Source of the DNA: Candidatus Zixiibacteriota bacterium
GTDB lineage: Bacteria > Zixibacteria > MSB-5A5 > GN15 > FEB-12
Assembly (NCBI GenBank): GCA_022564135.1
Contig: JADFLZ010000176.1
Coordinates: 1 to 5,448, forward strand
Direction of reading: 5' to 3'
DNA: 5,448 nucleotides
This document shows, in pieces, positions 1-5,448 of this stretch. The position numbers and the translations under genes were made by a program. Position 1 is the stretch's first letter. Every line of letters begins with the position of its first letter. Below the pieces are notes generated by a model, which ran no database searches, was not told the origin of the DNA, and worked only from the letters and a program-made list of their open reading frames with translations.

Positions 1-1014
1 TTTTGTTCCCGGCAAAAGTTTCTTTAATCTACTTACAAAAAATTTGTTCCTTCTGCCGCCCCCGGGCAAATACAATTTCTCAATATTCTTATCTTTTTTA
101 ATTATAGGTTTCAAAACATGTGCTATTGACAAAACCGTCAGTTCTGCCGCGGTAGACAGCAGATCGCTGTCTGAAACCGAAAATTTTGAGGCCAGAGCTG
201 TCATTTTAGCTGTTAAGCTCTCGCCAAACATTTCTTTGCCTGTCGAGACATATCTGCCTTTAAAAAAAGGTTCGGCCATAATTAAAGTAAGGATTTTCTT
301 AGAAGGTCTGCCACTAATGGCAGTTTTTCCGTTATGGTCAAATTTTTGGTTAAACAGCTTTTGACTGAGCAGGTCGCAGAGAGAATTTCCCGGTCCGCAG
401 TCTCTGGCTCTGACTGTTAAGCCCGAATTAGATTTTGGAAAATAAAAGAAGTTTGAGATACCGCCAATGTTTAAGATCAGCCGTGACTCGTTTTTTGCTG
501 CAAAGAGTCTCTTCATAGCAGCTACCGTGATAGGGGCGCCTTCGTTGCCTAAGGCAATATCGGCCTGACGGAAATCCCCTACTGTTAGCTTTCCGGTTAT
601 ATTTGAAATCATCTCAAGAGAGCCGATTTGCAGAGTTCCGCTTTTTCCTTTGCTCCCGGAAGCGGGAAGATGACGCACAGTCTGACCGTGTGAAGCAATC
701 AGATCGATTTCGATCTTTTCTTTTTCTAAAGATTTCAGAAACGACCTGGCAGCTCTGCCGAAAGATTCTCCAAGTCGATTGTCTGTGTCTATGATATCTT
801 CTATGACGACAGATTGCGATGCTGACAATGCTATTATTTTTAAGCGGAGTTCCGGCGAAAATTTTCTGGCGCTGCCTTTAATAAATCTGGCAGAAACTTT
901 TCCGTTTGACCTCTCTATTTTTACGGCCGCCAGGTCAATGCCATCGGCCGAGGTACCGGAATTCAGCCCCAGGACAATTAGCGATTTTTTGTTTAACAGT
1001 TTCAACAGCGACAT
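1..1014 (-). CDS. anmK: Anhydro-N-acetylmuramic acid kinase AnmK (3' end cut by window edge)
   Basis: The minus strand is open from an ATG at 1014 to base 1, giving 338 residues without a stop. AnmK proteins are usually about 370-390 residues, so some 30-50 C-terminal residues lie outside. AnmK opens and phosphorylates 1,6-anhydroMurNAc with ATP to give MurNAc-6-phosphate in cytoplasmic wall recycling. Visible family motifs, in order: GLNSGTSADGID (16-27, ATP-binding loop), SHGQT (108-112), TLQIG (127-131), GDFRQAD (146-152, the segment I recall as holding the catalytic Asp), NEGAP (157-161), NIGGISN (182-188), DCGPGN (205-210), STGKEMFG (257-264) and GGGRRN (318-323). Several positions differ from the usual consensus: Asn for Met in GxMSGTS, LGNEGAP for GGQGAP, and RYVSTGKE for PPKSTGRE. 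No signal peptide is seen. It lies 11 bases after the nagZ stop, so it is probably co-transcribed and translationally coupled. A stop codon lies three codons upstream of the ATG. The identification is firm; the exact start is less so. Confidence 0.93.
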   Translation of the reverse strand, partial: MSLLKLLNKKSLIVLGLNSGTSADGIDLAAVKIERSNGKVSARFIKGSARKFSPELRLKIIALSASQSVVIEDIIDTDNRLGESFGRAARSFLKSLEKEKIEIDLIASHGQTVRHLPASGSKGKSGTLQIGSLEMISNITGKLTVGDFRQADIALGNEGAPITVAAMKRLFAAKNESRLILNIGGISNFFYFPKSNSGLTVRARDCGPGNSLCDLLSQKLFNQKFDHNGKTAISGRPSKKILTLIMAEPFFKGRYVSTGKEMFGESLTAKMTALASKFSVSDSDLLSTAAELTVLSIAHVLKPIIKKDKNIEKLYLPGGGRRNKFFVSRLKKLLPGTK

Positions 1015-1015
1015 G

Positions 1016-1019
1016 CTCC
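1016..1019 (-). promoter_or_regulatory. GGAG ribosome binding site candidate for anmK
   Basis: GGAG lies only one base before the ATG at 1014, too close for normal Shine-Dalgarno use. The same GGAG is 7 bases from a CTG (1008) and 10 bases from a TTG (1005), both in frame. Either initiation really occurs at one of these codons, or the ATG is reached by coupling from the nagZ stop at 1026-1028. The first conserved motif starts at residue 16, so all three starts keep the fold intact. Confidence 0.4.
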
Positions 1020-1025
1020 ATTATG

Positions 1026-2030
1026 TTACTGTAACACGTTGCTGTCCAGTTTTAGCTTAATTCCGGAAATGCGCTGCTGCGCGGATTCAAGCCGTTCTTC
1101 CGAAATATCTCCATCGCGGCAGGCTCTGACGAAATAGTCAAAGGCTTCTACCGTATCTTCAAAGTCCTGTCCGAATAGTAGAATGTCATGACCGGCCCTG
1201 AAAGCCTTTACGGCTCTTTCTCCAGGCTCTCCCAGTGCAGCGGCGCCATTCATATCAAGCGCATCGCTAATAACCGGACCCTCAAAACCAATCTGCTCGC
1301 GCAGCAGCTTACTTATCACATTCTCAGATTCTGTTACAATTTTATTGTCAATTTTAGACATGAGCATGTGAGTGGTCATGACAAAATCAACGCCTTTTTC
1401 CACACCGGACATAAAAGGAATCATCTCTCTGCTGAGCCAGGTTGGTTCATCAATTGAGACTACCGGGACGGCCAGATGGGGATCAGTGTCAGCCGAACCA
1501 AGACCGGGGAAATGCTTAAGACAACAAAGCAGCCCCGAGCGATGGGCAACTTCAACAGACTTTTCCACAAACGCAGAGACTTCTTCAGCTGTCTTGCCAA
1601 AACAGCGGTCTCTCAGGCAGTCGTTATCTTCATCTAAAAAGATGTCAGCCACCGGAGCCAGGTTGAGACTGATACCCACAGATTCCATATACAAAGCGGA
1701 ATGGGCATAATCTTCGGCAAACTTCTCAAGCATTTTGCCTGAGGTATAATACGACGCCGAATGGTATTCTGCCGGCATGCCTTTGATGCGACAGACCCGG
1801 CCGCCTTCCTGGTCAATCGCAATCAGGGGAGTCATATTCCGGTATGTTGCTTTAATCTTTCTGATATTCTCTTTTAAAACATCATAGCTGCCGCAGTTTT
1901 CTTCAAAGAGAATTATTCCGCCGATTTCTTCTTCAGAGACAAATTCCAGAAATTCCGGCGAAGGTTCTTTTCCCTTAAAGCCGATCATGAAAAATTGACC
2001 AAACTTTTCAAATAGTTTTGATTTACTCAT
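1026..2030 (-). CDS. nagZ: Beta-N-acetylglucosaminidase NagZ (glycoside hydrolase family 3)
   Basis: This 334-residue protein is the usual length for a single-domain NagZ. The enzyme removes N-terminal GlcNAc from GlcNAc-anhydroMurNAc(-peptides) during wall recycling. From the ATG at 2030, the GH3 barrel shows IDQEGGRV (73-80), a NLAPVADI strand (123-130), the substrate-binding Arg in DRCFG (141-145) and KHFPGLG (172-178). The Asp-x-His pair that NagZ uses for acid/base catalysis is D183/H185 in DTDPH. The nucleophile is D256 in VISDALDM. All catalytic residues are present. No signal peptide is visible, so it is probably cytoplasmic like the Gram-negative enzyme. I chose the ATG at 2030 (MSKSKLF) because GGAG stands 7 bases before it; an in-frame ATG at 2045 adds five residues but has no such site. 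It follows the cyclase by about 50 bases and precedes anmK, the next enzyme of the pathway. This pairing strongly supports both names. Confidence 0.95.
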   Translation of the reverse strand: MSKSKLFEKFGQFFMIGFKGKEPSPEFLEFVSEEEIGGIILFEENCGSYDVLKENIRKIKATYRNMTPLIAIDQEGGRVCRIKGMPAEYHSASYYTSGKMLEKFAEDYAHSALYMESVGISLNLAPVADIFLDEDNDCLRDRCFGKTAEEVSAFVEKSVEVAHRSGLLCCLKHFPGLGSADTDPHLAVPVVSIDEPTWLSREMIPFMSGVEKGVDFVMTTHMLMSKIDNKIVTESENVISKLLREQIGFEGPVISDALDMNGAAALGEPGERAVKAFRAGHDILLFGQDFEDTVEAFDYFVRACRDGDISEERLESAQQRISGIKLKLDSNVLQ

Positions 2031-2059
2031 AAAACAGCTCCACATCTAACATATCTCAT
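2027..2059 (-). CDS. Possible 10-codon leader peptide overlapping the nagZ start
   Basis: In the cyclase-nagZ gap, a strong Shine-Dalgarno (GAGGGG, 2071-2066, spacer TTTAAT) precedes an ATG at 2059. It opens a ten-codon frame, MRYVRCGAVL, whose TGA (2029-2027) overlaps the nagZ ATG as ATGA. The nagZ ribosome site GGAG lies inside this frame. This is the typical layout of a translational coupler, but the frame is so short that chance cannot be excluded. The purine run is a better ribosome site than the one for nagZ itself, which is what makes it worth recording. No known leader peptide is recognised. Confidence 0.3.
   Translation of the reverse strand: MRYVRCGAVL
2038..2041 (-). promoter_or_regulatory. 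Ribosome binding site deciding the nagZ start
   Basis: GGAG on the minus strand is followed by the 7-base spacer CTGTTTT and then ATG at 2030. This favours 2030 over the in-frame ATG at 2045, which overlaps this region and has no purine-rich site at a suitable distance. Confidence 0.7.
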
Positions 2060-2081
2060 ATTAAACCCCTCATAAACATGT

Positions 2082-3641
2082 CTATATAATACAAACAAGA
2101 TTTCTTCCTCCCCCTTTGGCGCGGTACAAAGCCTGGTCTGCAACTGCCAGGATATCTTCCTGTGATTTCCCATTTTCAGGAAATGAGGTAACACCGATAG
2201 ATACAGTTATTTTCAATCTTCCGGCGTTATCAACCAAAAGTACAGCCTGTTCTACCTGCTGGCGAATCCTCTCAGCAATACTGGAAGCTTCAACCTGGGG
2301 CGTCTGCGGCAGTATCACCACAAATTCTTCGCCCCCGTAGCGGCAGAATATATCGACATCTCTTATGCATCTTTTTATTATAGCTGACAATTGCTTGAGT
2401 ACAACGTTGCCTACCTGGTGACCGTATGAGTCATTGAGCTTTTTAAACCAGTCGATATCAACCATTATCAGCGAAAGCGGCAGCGTGTATCTTAAGGCTC
2501 TTCGCTTTTCTTCCTGAAGTTTCTGTACAAAATAACGGTAGTTGTAAGTATCGGTAAGCTCATCGTTGATTGTCAGTTCTTCGGTTCTTCTGTGCAGCTC
2601 TGCGTTTTCCAGTGCCATAGCTGTTGAGCGGGAGACGATTGAAAGCATCTGCTGGTCACGTTCATGGAAGTGGTTGGCTTCATTTGACTCTGCAATCAGC
2701 AGTCCCATAGTAAATCCATGAGAAGCAAGGGGCACTAACATGATTGAGCGGGTGCGCTCGTTTAAAACGGTATAGTCCTGCCTGGTCATTACGTTTTTGA
2801 TACTGACCGGTTCTCCCATTTCTATGACTTTCTTAATAAGGCTGATGCCTTCGCTGTCACACTGTTTGGGGTGAAGGCTGATATGGCGGTCTACCGCCCG
2901 CGCCCTGTAGTAGAATTTTCCTTCTCTGTCTCTAAAAACGATTGCATATGAATCATAGCCAAGAATTTCTCCCATAATTTTCATAACTTCGCGAACTACG
3001 CTTTCTGAATCCAAAATCGAAGCCAGAATACGGGAGTTTTCATAAATAACTTCAAGTTGCGCCTGTGATTTTTCAAGTTCAGAGGTTCTTAAGTTAAGCG
3101 TGTCGAATAGATTCAGGAGCCTTCTTTCACTTCGGCGCAGATATTCTGAAGCGTATGAAATTGCCAGAAAGTAGGCCCAGATAAATCCAAATCGCATAGT
3201 TAGGTCAAAAAGATTGACGTTTTCCAAGTCTGCAAAAATGGCTATTAGATATGAAGCAGTAGCTATGATAGAAAAACCGGTTGCAAACCAAAAAGTAAGA
3301 ACGTAAGCGGCAACCGAAATAGTAAGATAGTACATAAGATAAAACGACGAATTGATACCGCTGGTATGCATAATCATCATTGGTATCAGGATCAAGTCAT
3401 ATACGATAGCAGAAAGATAGGCTAATTTGATATCGAACTTACCTCTTACTGCCAGATAAAAGACGGCCAAATGAACAACAAATGTACCGATGATGAAATA
3501 AAATAGATTAAGATCTGAACTTTGACTTTCGCCGAAAAATGTATACCAGACAATACCAGATAACGCCATGACGCGCGTCAAAAGATAAATGACGTCAATT
3601 CTGGGCAGCAGTGTCCTATTTCTATCAAGAAAGAGCTTCAT
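2082..3641 (-). CDS. Membrane diguanylate cyclase with GAF and GGDEF domains
   Basis: This is predicted to make cyclic di-GMP from two GTP. Numbering from the ATG at 3641 gives 519 residues. An N-terminal membrane region has about six hydrophobic segments (near 17-36, 46-66, 74-91, 100-117, 120-137 and 150-165). A charged helical linker follows (about 168-205, probably coiled coil), then a GAF-like sensor domain (about 206-345). A second short helix leads into the GGDEF domain (about 355-519). The catalytic domain shows the metal-binding VDIDWFKKLND (394-404), the active site RYGGEEF (434-440) and an RDVD inhibitory site (427-430) five residues before GGEEF, so product inhibition should be intact. 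There is no EAL or HD-GYP domain. A TTG at 3674 would add 11 residues, but it has no ribosome site and would put a perfect palindrome in the coding sequence; the ATG at 3641 has an AGG 7 bases upstream. The ligands of the membrane and GAF parts are unknown. It heads the probable operon with nagZ and anmK. Confidence 0.93.
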   Translation of the reverse strand: MKLFLDRNRTLLPRIDVIYLLTRVMALSGIVWYTFFGESQSSDLNLFYFIIGTFVVHLAVFYLAVRGKFDIKLAYLSAIVYDLILIPMMIMHTSGINSSFYLMYYLTISVAAYVLTFWFATGFSIIATASYLIAIFADLENVNLFDLTMRFGFIWAYFLAISYASEYLRRSERRLLNLFDTLNLRTSELEKSQAQLEVIYENSRILASILDSESVVREVMKIMGEILGYDSYAIVFRDREGKFYYRARAVDRHISLHPKQCDSEGISLIKKVIEMGEPVSIKNVMTRQDYTVLNERTRSIMLVPLASHGFTMGLLIAESNEANHFHERDQQMLSIVSRSTAMALENAELHRRTEELTINDELTDTYNYRYFVQKLQEEKRRALRYTLPLSLIMVDIDWFKKLNDSYGHQVGNVVLKQLSAIIKRCIRDVDIFCRYGGEEFVVILPQTPQVEASSIAERIRQQVEQAVLLVDNAGRLKITVSIGVTSFPENGKSQEDILAVADQALYRAKGGGRNLVCII

Positions 3642-3651
3642 AAATATACCT

Positions 3652-3667
3652 ATATACGCCCGTATAT
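3652..3667 (-). promoter_or_regulatory. Perfect palindrome in the leader of the cyclase gene
   Basis: On the minus strand, ATATACG-GG-CGTATAT has two perfect 7-base arms. It ends one base before the AGG ribosome site (3651-3649) of the ATG at 3641. It could be a repressor operator near the transcription start, or an RNA hairpin that hides the ribosome site. It is seen in the sequence; its role is inferred. Confidence 0.45.
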
Positions 3668-3704
3668 CGGCCAAAAACGGGGTTTATTTATTGATTGGTA
3701 ACGA

Positions 3705-3734
3705 TTTATGAAAATTTTGAAAGCTGGGAGTCAA
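3705..3734 (-). promoter_or_regulatory. Candidate sigma-70-type promoter for the cyclase-nagZ-anmK operon
   Basis: On the minus strand TTGACT (3734-3729, five of six consensus bases) is separated by 18 bases from CATAAA (3710-3705, four of six). Transcription would start near 3698, leaving a leader of about 57 bases before the ATG at 3641 that contains the palindrome at 3652-3667. The -35 match is good and the -10 match is moderate. Confidence 0.45.
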
Positions 3735-3858
3735 ACTTTGGCGGTGAGACTCTTTTTAATTGATTGGAGCGGCAACACAAAAAGCCAAAATTGACAATAT
3801 CACAGCTGCTGCTGCCAGAGGGCTACACCAAACCGAAGCCTATCTATCAGTCAGGTAA

Positions 3859-3904
3859 CAGGTTAGGGCAAAATTGCTATGACTGTCACTCTCAGAGCTA
3901 ACTG
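3859..3904. repeat. Bulged inverted repeat enclosing smaller inverted repeats
   Basis: CAGGTTAG (3859-3866) pairs with CTAACTG (3898-3904), leaving one bulged G. Three short self-complementary segments lie between the arms: GCAA-AA-TTGC (3869-3878), TGAC-T-GTCA (3880-3888) and CTC-TCA-GAG (3889-3897). As DNA this is a dense cluster of dyads. As RNA the inner loops are too tight to form as written, so a structured RNA is only a weak possibility. Confidence 0.3.
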
Positions 3905-3969
3905 GAAAACCTGGACTGCCATCAATTAACTGCCAGCCGAATATCAAAAGCGAATGCTTGGCTGTATAA

Positions 3970-3982
3970 ACTGTTAAACAGT
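3970..3982. promoter_or_regulatory. 13-base palindrome ACTGTTAAACAGT, possible operator
   Basis: Two perfect 6-base arms, ACTGTT and AACAGT, flank a central A, about 45 bases upstream of the TATAAT at 4027. The half-site recurs inverted as TTAACAGT at 4066-4073, downstream of that box. This layout suits a DNA-binding dimer acting on the beta-helix gene promoter. The regulator cannot be named. Confidence 0.4.
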
Positions 3983-4026
3983 AAGCTAGATTCAAAAAAT
4001 AGGTAGAAATTTGTAACTAGTATAAC

Positions 4027-4032
4027 TATAAT
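4027..4032 (+). promoter_or_regulatory. TATAAT -10 box for the beta-helix membrane protein gene
   Basis: This is a perfect -10 hexamer 60 bases before the ATG at 4092. No good -35 hexamer lies at the usual 16-18 base distance: TTGTAA at 4011 is too close and TAGAAA at 4004 is poor. The promoter may therefore need an activator, or another site may be used. The predicted start near 4039 would give a leader of about 53 bases. Confidence 0.4.
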
Positions 4033-4091
4033 CCGACAGCTTCGTAAATAGATATAGCTAAATGATTAACAGTCAGAAAATTTAGAATTTT

Positions 4092-5372
4092 ATGAGTAGA
4101 GCTTTAACCAGGATTATAACAGTTGTAACAGCAGCCATGTTCTGCTTTTTCCTGTTTCTCGGTGGCGAATTAACTGCCTCTGTTATAGAAAAAGGAGATG
4201 ACATTCAGTTTTCTCCGCTGCACCACATAGATGATGACGTCTATACTTTCAGCAAGAACCCTATTTCGATGGATGGTTTTATCGACGGTGATTTTAGTTC
4301 GATATCTTCCGATGTCACCATCAACGGAGAGATAAGCGGCAATGGAAATTTGTTCGCTATTCATTCTTTTCACAACGGGCTTATCAAAGGTTCGCTCAGG
4401 TCTTTTTCAAACAGCTTCACGATTAACGGTCGTGTAGAAAGATCTGTAATGGCTGTTTGCACCAAGTTCAATCTGAGCGGACTGGGCGAAATTGGCCGTG
4501 ACGTCCATATTATGGGAGTTGACATTGATATTTACGGCACAGTTGGCGGTGATTTGAAAATAAAAGGAAAAGAAGTTCGGCTGATGGGCAATATCGAGGG
4601 TGATGTATTTATCGAAGCAGAGCGGCTTATAATTTCTGCTCCGGCCGTTATTCGTGGTAATCTGACTTATGAGTCAGCTACTGAAGCACAGATAGATAGT
4701 TTTGGAGTAACCATAGCCGGTGTGACCGAGTGGATAAATGAGAATGGCGCTGCAGACTTAGAAGCGGAGGAGCTCCGCAATACTGCTGTAATTTTTTCAG
4801 AAATTTTGGCTGCATTTTTGTTCGGGCTGATTCTCCTGATACCCGGTCGCAATTATGCCAGAGTTGCCTACACCCAACTCAAAGAAAATTTTGCAGTTTC
4901 ACTGGCGACCGGGTTTATTACTGCCTTCTTGTTTTGTCTGGCAGCGTTTTTTACGCTTTTAACCAGCTTCTTATTTTTGGTCGGGTTCGCCCTGGCATCC
5001 GGTGATACACCTGCTGCCGGCGCCATGGTTCTTATATTTTCCACCATAATCTTTCCGGTATCTGCTTTTAGTGCGGTTTCAGGCGGGATATTGCTTTACG
5101 TTGGCAAGATTTTGATGGCATTATTTATCGGAATGTTCCTGGTACGGAAACTTAAGAAAAATCCGGCGCTATTGAGTAAAACTCAACTTATGCTGGGGCT
5201 GATTGTTCTGGCAATAATCTTTGCCATTCCTTATCTGGGAATTCTGCTTTATCTGTTAGGAAGCATGACCGGGGCCGGCGCCATTATTTTGGCCATTAGG
5301 AAGATTAAGTTTAAATTTAAAATCGACGACAGCCACTCAACCTCAGTCTCTGAGGACTCAGAGACTTTATAG
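4092..5372 (+). CDS. Secreted bactofilin-like beta-helix fused to a polytopic membrane domain
   Basis: This 426-residue protein has three parts. First is a signal peptide: basic SRALTR, then a hydrophobic core to about residue 24, with possible cleavage after LTA (27-29). Next comes a region (about 57-215) of short beta-strand repeats of 17-20 residues, such as VTINGEISGN (75-84), INGRVERSV (111-119), IDIYGTVGGDLKIKG (145-159), VRLMGNIEGDVFIEA (162-176) and VIRGNLTY (186-193). The hydrophobic/Gly-rich spacing resembles the right-handed beta-helix of bactofilins (polymer-forming cytoskeletal family). Last is a membrane domain with about six helices (near 232-250, 267-303 as one or two, 309-330, 332-352, 366-388, 386-403) and a basic then acidic tail (404-426). 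Classical bactofilins are small and cytoplasmic, whereas this beta-helix should face the periplasm or cell exterior. The ATG at 4092 is the first start after an in-frame TAG at 4083, and it lacks a clear ribosome site. It is transcribed away from the cyclase operon. The function is unknown; a role in envelope organisation is inferred. Confidence 0.85.
   Translation: MSRALTRIITVVTAAMFCFFLFLGGELTASVIEKGDDIQFSPLHHIDDDVYTFSKNPISMDGFIDGDFSSISSDVTINGEISGNGNLFAIHSFHNGLIKGSLRSFSNSFTINGRVERSVMAVCTKFNLSGLGEIGRDVHIMGVDIDIYGTVGGDLKIKGKEVRLMGNIEGDVFIEAERLIISAPAVIRGNLTYESATEAQIDSFGVTIAGVTEWINENGAADLEAEELRNTAVIFSEILAAFLFGLILLIPGRNYARVAYTQLKENFAVSLATGFITAFLFCLAAFFTLLTSFLFLVGFALASGDTPAAGAMVLIFSTIIFPVSAFSAVSGGILLYVGKILMALFIGMFLVRKLKKNPALLSKTQLMLGLIVLAIIFAIPYLGILLYLLGSMTGAGAIILAIRKIKFKFKIDDSHSTSVSEDSETL
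5345..5370 (+). terminator. Inverted repeat and short T-run at the end of the beta-helix gene
   Basis: AGTCTCTGAG (5345-5354) and CTCAGAGACT (5357-5366) are perfect 10-base arms around GA, followed by TTTAT. The hairpin lies wholly inside the last codons (encoding SVSEDSET), before the TAG at 5370-5372. The T-run is short, so intrinsic termination would be weak. It could instead protect the mRNA 3' end. Confidence 0.45.
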
Positions 5373-5391
5373 GCGGGCAGCTTAGTAACAA

Positions 5392-5448
5392 CTATTGTCC
5401 ACCGGCAGATCCGGGTCCACGGCGGTCGGCAGCGGCGGTCATCAGACC
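5392..5448 (-). other. GC-rich tail; possible C-terminus of a convergent gene
   Basis: From 5401 to 5448 about 73% of bases are G or C, far above the rest of the window. The minus strand has an open frame from the edge that ends in TAG at 5394-5392, reading GLMTAAADRRGPGSAGGQ. A convergent gene ending here would be 19 bases from the beta-helix gene stop. The fragment is too short to identify and may not be coding. GGCGGTC occurs twice on the plus strand (5411-5417 and 5424-5430). Confidence 0.25.

Larger units (their letters stand above)
3735..4026. other. Divergent intergenic region without a recognised gene
   Basis: This is the main part of the non-coding gap between the cyclase and the beta-helix gene. 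All frames are broken by stops. I found no tRNA, no convincing riboswitch and no transposon ends. It holds a 9-base direct repeat ATTGATTGG (3690-3698 and 3759-3767), a near-tandem CAGGTAA/CAGGTTA (3852-3865), a direct repeat ACTGCCA with a 14-base period (3915-3935), and the inverted repeats listed separately. The gap is longer than two simple promoters need. Confidence 0.6.

Noticed and set aside
44..1060. Three plus-strand open frames (44-364, 603-794, 779-1060)
   Set aside because: They lie opposite anmK, whose minus-strand frame carries a full set of family motifs. Their translations show no recognisable domain.
1188..1822. Open frames overlapping nagZ on both strands
   Set aside because: They are antisense or out-of-frame shadows of the GH3 coding sequence, with low-complexity, motif-free products.
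2116..2340. Plus-strand frame opposite the GGDEF domain
   Set aside because: The minus strand here encodes the conserved cyclase domain, including GGEEF. The opposite frame has no support.
3708..3794. 28-codon plus-strand frame starting MKILKAG
   Set aside because: It has no ribosome site, overlaps the likely cyclase promoter, and its product has no recognisable feature.
3765..3842. Possible c-di-GMP-I (GEMM) riboswitch, suggested by AAAGCC and CCGAAGCC strings near a cyclase gene
   Set aside because: The conserved GGCAAACC, the GNRA-capped stem and the GGGUUGCCG-type closing strand are absent or do not pair. The resemblance is limited to short strings.
3879..3929. 16-codon frame in the intergenic gap (MTVTLRANWKTWTAIN) with AGGG ten bases upstream
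   Set aside because: The ribosome-site spacing is long, the frame is very short, it ends far from the next gene, and nothing in the peptide is recognisable.
4170..4852. Two minus-strand frames within the beta-helix protein gene
   Set aside because: They lie inside a well-supported plus-strand coding sequence and show no motifs or ribosome sites.

Overview
The window holds four genes in two divergent groups around a 450-base non-coding region. The base composition is balanced to slightly AT-rich, apart from a sharply GC-rich tail after about 5398. The genes point to a bacterium with peptidoglycan recycling of the NagZ/AnmK type, which fits a Gram-negative-like (diderm) cell. A secreted bactofilin-like membrane protein and a membrane-bound diguanylate cyclase are consistent with that, but I cannot name the phylum from this sequence.

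Minus strand, read right to left. A membrane diguanylate cyclase (six predicted membrane segments, GAF, GGDEF) starts near 3641 and ends at 2082. After about 50 bases comes nagZ, a beta-N-acetylglucosaminidase (2030 to 1026). Eleven bases after its stop comes anmK, anhydro-N-acetylmuramic acid kinase (1014 to beyond base 1), cut by the window edge. There is no convincing terminator between them, so they are probably one operon. NagZ releases GlcNAc and 1,6-anhydroMurNAc species from recycled wall fragments, and AnmK phosphorylates anhydroMurNAc to MurNAc-6-P. The unusual partner is the c-di-GMP synthase at the head, which suggests a link between a second messenger and wall turnover.

Between the divergent genes (3642-4091) there is a promoter-like pair for the cyclase, a 16-base palindrome next to its ribosome binding site, several short inverted repeats, a 13-base palindrome and a TATAAT box in front of the right-hand gene. 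I see no tRNA, known riboswitch or mobile element there.

Plus strand. A 426-residue protein (4092-5372) has a signal peptide, a bactofilin-like beta-helix predicted outside the cytoplasm, and a C-terminal domain of about six membrane helices. Its last codons form a perfect inverted repeat that may act as a terminator. The remaining 76 bases are GC-rich and may hold the last codons of a convergent minus-strand gene.
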